A stretch of 36,352 nucleotides of DNA, from positions 1-36,352 of IMG/VR virus record IMGVR_UViG_3300037587_000020, one strand, 5' to 3'. A program made the translations under genes and the position numbers. This document shows, in pieces, positions 31,113 to 36,352 of the stretch (positions are counted from its first letter, which is position 1; each line of letters begins with the position of its first letter). This stretch comes from a virus. Under the pieces are notes generated by a model that saw only the letters and a program-made list of their open reading frames with translations, searched no databases and was not told where the DNA came from.

Positions 31113-32934
31113 AAGTTTCTCCATATTGTACATCAACATCAAGAACGACGTTGAGGTCTAGTTTCTTGTTAACTTCAGAGATAGATTCTTTTAACAATGT
31201 GGTGCATGTATCTCGGTGTCCCTTCTTAATACACAGCGCGACTTCATCATGAAATTGAGCTGTCATTTGTTTTCTCTTGGACGAGAATTCTTGCACCCAC
31301 ATATCAAAACAATACACACCCGTCCCTTGGTTGAGGGTTGAGAACCTATCCTTATCATACTTAAGTGTGTAGTATAGCTCACTGACAGGATTGTACAGCC
31401 ACGTAGTTCCTCTGAGAGTCTTCGTCTCAGTATTACGAGCTACCTGTGCAATTGCCCAGTTCCTCTTCCAGTACGCTTCAATAAGCTCTTTAGCTTCTGG
31501 TACAGGGAGTTTAGTCTGTCTGGCTAATGTAGCCTCTCTAACGCCATAGGTACAGGCATAGTTAGCGGCTTTATAATTTTTCCTAATGTGACTAAAGTCT
31601 TCTGTCCCATCTACATGGGATTTTATTTGGTCTGGGGACAACACCCCTGCAAACTGTGCAAGGTCGAGGTGAGCATCAAAATCAGGCTCAGCCATTTCCT
31701 CAACATAGTTTGGATCGTATGGATACATATAATGCATCTTGGTAGTTTGTTCAAGAGACACCATGTCAGCTCCACACAACTCATACCCCTCTGGAGCTAT
31801 CAAACACCCTCTGATTTCCTCACCCCAAGGCTTATCGACTCCGGGAAGATTAACAATTACTGAGTGTTTGAAACGGAGAGTGTTAGTAAACCCTGCTATC
31901 TCAGCCTTCAGCCACCCGTTCACCTCGTTCTTTAGGAACCCTTTGAAGATGCCTATACGATGGTTAATTACGGACAGACCATTAAGAAGGTCAATAGAGG
32001 GTTCTTTCTCCGATAGTTCAAGGACACTATCACATACTCTACCCTCCCCTTTAACTTGTACTTGGGGTATGGTTCGTACTTCACCAGTGTCTTTGTTACG
32101 CTTGTATTCGAAGGTTGCAGGTTCCCACCCCAAAGAAAAGAGCCAGTCTTTCACCTGAATAGGACTTGCAGGGTTGGGTCCAGTCTCTCCTACGACGGTC
32201 TTTACATTGCCGAGGAAATTTTCTGGGAGGTTCTTCTCGCTAAGAAGATTAAACCATCTGGCTCCAACTACTGATTGAGTCCCATCCTTCTTAAATGGTT
32301 TCTCTGGTCGTGTCTTTTCTTGGTATTTCAGGACTGTAGGCATAGCTGCCTTTAATGCCTCCACCTTCTCTTCTTGTTGGACGAGCAATGTATCAAGGGA
32401 CGACTGAGCCAGCTCTTTATTGAGCTTCCACTTACTGCGTTCTTGTTCTCTTGCACAATCCATCTTAAACATCAGATAATTTATTAGTTTGTCTGCTTTC
32501 GGTTTGGACCCGTAGAGTTCTAATAAATGTTTCTTTTGTTTATTCCATAGCCAAGTGTTGATCTTGACATCTTCCTCACACCTATGAGCGTACTCCTCGG
32601 GGGTTAGACCCTCCCAGTCAGTGATCTTTGGTTTAGGTATGCCGGACTCAGCTCCATAACTATCAAGGCCATGTATCCTACGAGTATATTCTAAGTACCA
32701 AGAGAGGGCTAAGGTATCAATTAGTCTCGCCTTAATCTTGATGTTTAGTATACGTTCTAACGTAGGTATGTCGTATAGAATGATACGATGGCCGATGAGT
32801 AATGGTGCTTCGGTTAATATCCTACGCATCTCTTCGTAGTCAAAGGTTGTCTTTACCTCCCCTTTGAGGTTATACGAGAGACAATGTATTCTTGTAGCGT
32901 CATCTAACCCATCTGCCTCAACGTCGAAGATCAT
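31096..32934 (-). CDS. DNA polymerase, family A with 3'-5' exonuclease
   Basis: I choose ATG 32934 (612 aa), which forms ATGA with the upstream stop; a TTG nine codons earlier is unlikely. The exonuclease domain has Asp4-x-Glu6 (DVEADGL), Asp55 (LYDIPTL) and Tyr115/Asp122 (EEYAHRCEEDVKI). The polymerase motifs are A at GADMVSLE (Asp390), B at RKNYKAANYACTYG (451-464) and C at HDE (562-564). The length is slightly shorter than T7 gp5 but complete. It replicates phage DNA with the primase-helicase at 34230-35939. Confidence 0.95.
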   Translation of the reverse strand: MIFDVEADGLDDATRIHCLSYNLKGEVKTTFDYEEMRRILTEAPLLIGHRIILYDIPTLERILNIKIKARLIDTLALSWYLEYTRRIHGLDSYGAESGIPKPKITDWEGLTPEEYAHRCEEDVKINTWLWNKQKKHLLELYGSKPKADKLINYLMFKMDCAREQERSKWKLNKELAQSSLDTLLVQQEEKVEALKAAMPTVLKYQEKTRPEKPFKKDGTQSVVGARWFNLLSEKNLPENFLGNVKTVVGETGPNPASPIQVKDWLFSLGWEPATFEYKRNKDTGEVRTIPQVQVKGEGRVCDSVLELSEKEPSIDLLNGLSVINHRIGIFKGFLKNEVNGWLKAEIAGFTNTLRFKHSVIVNLPGVDKPWGEEIRGCLIAPEGYELCGADMVSLEQTTKMHYMYPYDPNYVEEMAEPDFDAHLDLAQFAGVLSPDQIKSHVDGTEDFSHIRKNYKAANYACTYGVREATLARQTKLPVPEAKELIEAYWKRNWAIAQVARNTETKTLRGTTWLYNPVSELYYTLKYDKDRFSTLNQGTGVYCFDMWVQEFSSKRKQMTAQFHDEVALCIKKGHRDTCTTLLKESISEVNKKLDLNVVLDVDVQYGETYAEIH

Positions 32935-33167
32935 GGTGTGTCGTTGGTACACATAAAACAATCACAAGGAACCGACAATGCCCCATGTCGGAGTGCAGTT
33001 TTTACCGCTTCAGCTATGCGCTTGTCTGAGATGTCTTGGCGGATATAGGCAACCTCATCATCGTCGTTCGGTTTGCTGTTGTCCCACTCACCCTCAATAA
33101 TACCTTGTTCTTCTGCTCCGACACTGATATCAATCCACACACGTATAGTTTCTGGGGAATTAGTCAT
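32931..33167 (-). CDS. Small acidic protein with C-terminal Cys cluster
   Basis: A 78-residue acidic protein between the sigma-like gene and DNA polymerase, overlapping both by ATGA. It ends with ALSVPCDCFMCTNDTP, three closely spaced Cys (C-x-C-x2-C) that could hold a metal. The N-terminal part looks beta-rich (TIRVWIDISVGAEEQGIIEG). Family not recognised. Confidence 0.6.
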   Translation of the reverse strand: MTNSPETIRVWIDISVGAEEQGIIEGEWDNSKPNDDDEVAYIRQDISDKRIAEAVKTALRHGALSVPCDCFMCTNDTP

Positions 33168-33658
33168 ACTTCCACTCCATATTTATCAGCCACAAGTTTC
33201 TTAAACCTATTAGAGATGGTTGTCACATTAGATTGTGTAACATTCTCCTCAATCTCACTTATCTCCTTAGAAGTATAACCGAGAATGTAAAACAGGTATA
33301 AGATACGCTTAATACGTTTGTGACCTTTCATTTCATTGATCTCTCCCCACACTAGCAGTAGATGCTCTTGCACCTTCTCGTATGGGACATGCTCTTCAAT
33401 CTCATCCGTCTTGTTATCTACAACAACTCCTCCTAGCTTATCAAGCTTCTTGTAGTCACGCAGAGAGTTATAGAGGATGGTGTTGAACCATGTGTTGAGC
33501 TTAGCCTTGTTAGGATTATAAGAGCCCTTATACTTCCAAGCTCTCATGTACGCTTCTTGTACAACATCCTCCCCTGCGTCCCTACTACCTGCTAGACGAG
33601 TCATAATCTTAGTCTGTCTGTCATGGTTTTCTTGGTAGAAAGTGTTTAGATCAATCAT
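33164..33658 (-). CDS. Sigma-70-family (ECF-like) transcription factor
   Basis: A 164-residue protein. Region sigma2 is visible at about residues 5-75: DAGEDVVQEAYMRAWKYKGS, then LNTWFNTILYNSLRDYKK, the standard core-polymerase-binding and -10 region pattern. Region sigma4 is at about 113-158 with a helix-turn-helix (YTSKEISEIEENVTQSNVTT). Size is that of ECF sigma factors. It sits in the early block beside DNA polymerase. It probably binds host RNA polymerase core and directs it to phage promoters, since no phage RNA polymerase is seen. Promoter targets are unknown. Confidence 0.8.
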   Translation of the reverse strand: MIDLNTFYQENHDRQTKIMTRLAGSRDAGEDVVQEAYMRAWKYKGSYNPNKAKLNTWFNTILYNSLRDYKKLDKLGGVVVDNKTDEIEEHVPYEKVQEHLLLVWGEINEMKGHKRIKRILYLFYILGYTSKEISEIEENVTQSNVTTISNRFKKLVADKYGVEV

Positions 33659-33840
33659 GTTTTAAACCTGTCTATGAGGTAGCTTATGCCAATAGATGCC
33701 CAGACAAGAGGCCAGAGTAACCCAACAATAATAATGTAAATGAGCGACAAGCTATACGGCTGGTTTCTCATACTGTACACTATAAAAAAGATGATAGTAA
33801 ACACATACCCCAACAAATATATAATTAAACCCTCAATCAT
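33655..33840 (-). CDS. Two-pass membrane protein
   Basis: I choose ATG 33840 with GAGGAGG upstream (61 aa); the TTG at 33855 is weaker. It has two membrane segments: IEGLIIYLLGYVFTIIFFIVY (about 2-22) and LSLIYIIIVGLLWPLVWASI (about 31-50). It overlaps the preceding gene by 8 bases and the sigma-like gene start by ATGA, so it is translated with the sigma factor. No family recognised. Confidence 0.62.
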   Translation of the reverse strand: MIEGLIIYLLGYVFTIIFFIVYSMRNQPYSLSLIYIIIVGLLWPLVWASIGISYLIDRFKT

Positions 33841-34045
33841 CCTCGTCCTCCTCAAAAAATTGTGCTGCTATCCAGAATGATAAACTAAGACACATCCACA
33901 ATGGCCACATCAAAATCCAATCAACTGTAAATTTCTCAGCAGCTTTAGGTCCGCTGAAAGTTCTATCTGGTAGTAGTCTCCCTGCTATGATAGCTCCTAT
34001 TAGCATGTAAACTACAATGAATGCTAGTATATTACTAAACATCAT
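33833..34045 (-). CDS. Two-pass membrane protein with acidic tail
   Basis: A 70-residue protein with hydrophobic segments at about residues 4-24 (SNILAFIVVYMLIGAIIAGR) and 43-62 (WILMWPLWMCLSLSFWIAAQ) and a tail EEDEDD. ATGA overlap with the upstream gene. It forms, with the next gene, a membrane pair directly before the sigma-like gene. Function unknown. Confidence 0.62.
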   Translation of the reverse strand: MMFSNILAFIVVYMLIGAIIAGRLLPDRTFSGPKAAEKFTVDWILMWPLWMCLSLSFWIAAQFFEEDEDD

Positions 34046-34227
34046 CCCTTGTCCCGACCTTTTTGATAACGGTGGTACGGCACATAGTCCGAGAAAGGGC
34101 CACGCATACCATCTGGGGTAAAACCACTCTGAAAGTGTCGAGCTCTTCTAGTCCCCAATATTAAGCCTTTTTTCTTAGCTTTTCGACAGTCCTTACATTG
34201 ACAAAAGAAACGTGTTCCTCTTTTCAT
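34042..34227 (-). CDS. Small basic zinc-ribbon-like protein
   Basis: A 61-residue, strongly basic protein with Cys-x-Cys-x2-Cys near the N-terminus (FFCQCKDCRKAKKKG) and several His and Arg further on. Only three Cys are visible, so a His would be needed to complete a metal site. It lies 2 bases after the primase-helicase gene and overlaps the next by ATGA. A nucleic-acid-binding role is likely but unproven. Confidence 0.6.
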   Translation of the reverse strand: MKRGTRFFCQCKDCRKAKKKGLILGTRRARHFQSGFTPDGMRGPFSDYVPYHRYQKGRDKG

Positions 34228-34229
34228 AA

Positions 34230-35939
34230 TTAAATCTCCTTGAACAGAGTTGTGTTACGGTCCCAGAACAAACCTTGTTTACCTGAGTTCCCAAACTCTC
34301 TGTCTTCTAATATTTTTAAGTAGCGTATGTTACGGTATTCAGTCGGGAGATCATCATCTTTGTTCCCTTCCAAACCTAACATCAAATTACAACTACGCAT
34401 CATGGCCCTACTTCCAGAGAATTGAGACGATAGTACATCACCCCCCATCTCATGTGGACAGTTACCCAAACCAACGAAATCACCCTTAGCATACTTCTTA
34501 ATGCGTGTATCCTTCTGGATGTTGCCCTCAGGAGCCTTCAGGTGGCAGAACAGGAAGATTACGATGTTCAGGTCCAGAGCCATAGCTGCACACTCCTGAG
34601 CGACCTCCTGTAGCTTCGTGTTGGCTTCTGCTGCGTTAATACCGTTGGTTAAGTTGGTGATCGGGTCAATAAATACAACCTTCACTCCAGCTGCTGCGGC
34701 TTGGACAATATCTGCCTTCAACGACTCCCAGCCTAAGTGTTGGTATAGATCAACCATAGCTAGGTTGTCCTTAAGTAAGACAGAGGCTTTATCGAACGCT
34801 TCATAGTCAAACTCAATGTCTGGGTCGGTAAAGTTCTTACCAACTAATTTACCAGCCATAAGTTTGTACGTTTTCTTGTTAGCTTCCTCTGGCTTAGCCA
34901 TAAACACCTTAACATTGTGTTGGTTAATGAAATGGGAGGCGAGAGCATTAAGCAACTCACTCTTACCCATCTTAACACCAGCACCGATGTAAATAGTCTC
35001 TCCGTAACGTATCCCTCGTAGCATTTGGTCTAGATTGGACCAAGGCCAAGTCAATTCACCTCTTTGTGTTGGTTCTCGTGCGGCTTCGTGTAGATCACGT
35101 CCCCATACGATACGAGAGTTCTTTGGTTTAGCAGCATCGAATGCAAATGACTTGTAGGCGGCCTTTACGTGGCCCTCAAGTATACAATCATTAGCATCTT
35201 TGCATGGTAGTTTTACTGTTTTTGCATTTGGTAGGAGTAAGAGCGCAGCTTCAATAGCTCTCTGTCCCGGTGGGTCGTCGTCGAAACATAATACAACTTC
35301 CCTAAATATCCTATTAATTTCATCTAAATGTTTTGATATTGCTTGTTTTGCACTGGAAGCACCCCTTGGGAGGCTTACAATGGCAGGTTCGTAGTCCTTG
35401 TTGCCATACATTTCGTAAATACGATCAACAGCAACAGCATCCTCCTCACCTTCAGTGATAATTAGTCGATACGCCCCTAACTTACGAGCGTTCTCCCAAT
35501 TAAACAAATCTGCTTGCTTACAATCACCCACAGACCAGCTTTTCTTCTCCCCAACCAGACTTTTAGCCTTATACCCTGTGACTTTACCATCTTTAGTGTA
35601 AGGGAAGTAGGATATGATTGGTGTCTTACCATCATTCTCACTGACAGCTATTTTTATGTTAAATTTATCCAAATTCTTGGCTCTAAGTTTACGAGCACGG
35701 AGATCAACACACTGGTAGCCACTAATTTCAGCTACTTCTGTCTTAATCTCTTCTTCTGTTTTGGGTGGTGGTAGGTCTAAGTCACCCACCTTCTTCTCAG
35801 TTCCATATGGATTTGCTATGTATGTTAAGCAATTCCAGCAGTAACCATCCACCGAACCATCTTCTTGTGCGTAAACCTGCAAGCCTTGACTCGTGCCACA
35901 ATCTTTATGGCCGAGCTTCTCTAAGCAGATCCCTGACAT
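34230..35939 (-). CDS. Primase-helicase (T7 gp4-like)
   Basis: A 569-residue replication protein with all domains in order. Zinc-binding region: His11, Cys14, Cys34, Cys37 (HKDC ... CWNC). TOPRIM primase: Glu163 (ITEGEEDAVAVD) and Asp220-222 (LCFDDDPPGQRA). RecA-like helicase: Walker A GAGVKMGKS (319-327) and Walker B with Asp425 (VVFIDPITNL). It unwinds DNA ahead of the polymerase and lays down primers as a hexamer. It is preceded by AAGGAG. Complete in length. Confidence 0.95.
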   Translation of the reverse strand: MSGICLEKLGHKDCGTSQGLQVYAQEDGSVDGYCWNCLTYIANPYGTEKKVGDLDLPPPKTEEEIKTEVAEISGYQCVDLRARKLRAKNLDKFNIKIAVSENDGKTPIISYFPYTKDGKVTGYKAKSLVGEKKSWSVGDCKQADLFNWENARKLGAYRLIITEGEEDAVAVDRIYEMYGNKDYEPAIVSLPRGASSAKQAISKHLDEINRIFREVVLCFDDDPPGQRAIEAALLLLPNAKTVKLPCKDANDCILEGHVKAAYKSFAFDAAKPKNSRIVWGRDLHEAAREPTQRGELTWPWSNLDQMLRGIRYGETIYIGAGVKMGKSELLNALASHFINQHNVKVFMAKPEEANKKTYKLMAGKLVGKNFTDPDIEFDYEAFDKASVLLKDNLAMVDLYQHLGWESLKADIVQAAAAGVKVVFIDPITNLTNGINAAEANTKLQEVAQECAAMALDLNIVIFLFCHLKAPEGNIQKDTRIKKYAKGDFVGLGNCPHEMGGDVLSSQFSGSRAMMRSCNLMLGLEGNKDDDLPTEYRNIRYLKILEDREFGNSGKQGLFWDRNTTLFKEI

Positions 35940-36352
35940 TTATTCTCCTTGTTTAATAAACTCTCCATTAACCATCTTGAACATAGTGATATTATTACCC
36001 CTTACATAAGCCCTGCCACCGTCAATAACACATTCATTGTGACGAATATAATCATGTCTGTGGGTTGAATACCACCAATCCCCTGCCAAATCCTGAATCA
36101 TACCAAACTCTAAGTCTTCGATCTTATCGGCATCACCAATCCAAAACTTACCATCTATTACAGTGAGACGAAAGTAACGATTACCAAAATCAGGGTGTGG
36201 GGTTTCTCTGTAGTAAATATCAGAGGCAATTAGACCCCCGTCTAATGCTGTGGTAGCCACATACTTAATCTCAACATCATCTTTTTTGGAGTATATTTCC
36301 TCTACCTTATCAGGGTCAGAATATATTGGGATATTAATTACCACATCATCCA
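35940..36352 (-). CDS. Hypothetical early protein, start at or just beyond window edge
   Basis: Open to the right edge. The first visible complete codons read DDVVINIPIYSD, and the two edge bases (TG on this strand) would complete an ATG if the next base is A, so the protein may be almost whole at about 137 residues. It is beta-rich, with FGNRYFRLTVIDGKFWIGDA and WWYSTHRHDYIRHNECVIDG, a segment recalling small phage proteins of unknown function near primase genes. It ends immediately before the primase-helicase gene. No function assigned. Confidence 0.6.
   Translation of the reverse strand, partial: DDVVINIPIYSDPDKVEEIYSKKDDVEIKYVATTALDGGLIASDIYYRETPHPDFGNRYFRLTVIDGKFWIGDADKIEDLEFGMIQDLAGDWWYSTHRHDYIRHNECVIDGGRAYVRGNNITMFKMVNGEFIKQGE

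Noticed and set aside
31588-32274. Plus-strand frames within the DNA polymerase region
   Set aside because: Opposite the intact polymerase reading frame with all catalytic motifs; no support of their own.
1-36352. tRNA genes, CRISPR arrays, integrase, repressor or insertion sequences
   Set aside because: None recognised on reading both strands; gene packing leaves no room for rRNA or arrays, and no integrase or transposase motif is present.

Overview
This window is most of the genome of a lytic, short-tailed (podovirus-type) bacteriophage. The virion set is T7-like: terminase, portal, scaffold, capsid, two tail-tube proteins and internal ejection proteins. The replication set is a primase-helicase, a family A DNA polymerase, a 5'-3' exonuclease and an SSB-like protein. 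I see no phage RNA polymerase, integrase, repressor or tRNA gene. A B12-dependent (class II) ribonucleotide reductase, no phage RNA polymerase and two opposing transcription blocks recall the marine SIO1 / VpV262 / cobavirus group (Zobellviridae). That placement comes from memory of gene content, not from a search. The moderate-to-low GC and the overlapping RzRz1-type spanins point to a Gram-negative, probably aquatic, host.

Layout. The plus strand (1-22803) carries virion and lysis genes in this order: a tail protein cut by the window edge, a CBM-like protein, small terminase, tail fibre, large terminase, portal, an 82-aa protein, scaffold, major capsid protein (split by an intron), two head or tail surface proteins, tail tube A and B, three internal virion proteins, endolysin, a holin candidate and a basic disordered protein. 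A hairpin terminator that reads in both directions sits at 22824-22870. The minus strand (36352 down to 22873) carries the early/replication block: a protein cut by the right edge, primase-helicase, three small proteins (one zinc-ribbon-like, two membrane), a sigma-70-family protein, DNA polymerase, four tiny proteins, SSB, exonuclease, HNH nuclease, a DUF3310 nucleotide-kinase-like protein, metallophosphoesterase, class II RNR (split by a second intron), an HD phosphohydrolase and the spanin pair. Minus-strand genes are packed with ATGA and TAATG overlaps. Four genes of 25-49 codons lie in apparent gaps (26710-26823, 28522-28599, 30880-30963, 30963-31112). The only plus-strand gap over 100 bases is 6602-6748; no gene-free stretch exceeds 300 bases.

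The main result is two group I introns, one in the capsid gene (7668-8578, plus) and one in the RNR gene (24806-25637, minus). Each holds a LAGLIDADG-type homing endonuclease gene. In both cases the flanking exons join in frame with U before the 5' splice site and G at the intron end, and the conserved ribozyme pairings (P3, P4, P7, P9) can be drawn. The RNR intron lies inside the catalytic Asn-x-Cys-x-Glu motif, between the radical cysteine and the glutamate. Without splicing, neither the capsid nor the reductase can be made. A second notable feature is a phage-encoded sigma-like factor in a phage with no visible RNA polymerase, which suggests that host polymerase is redirected to the late block.
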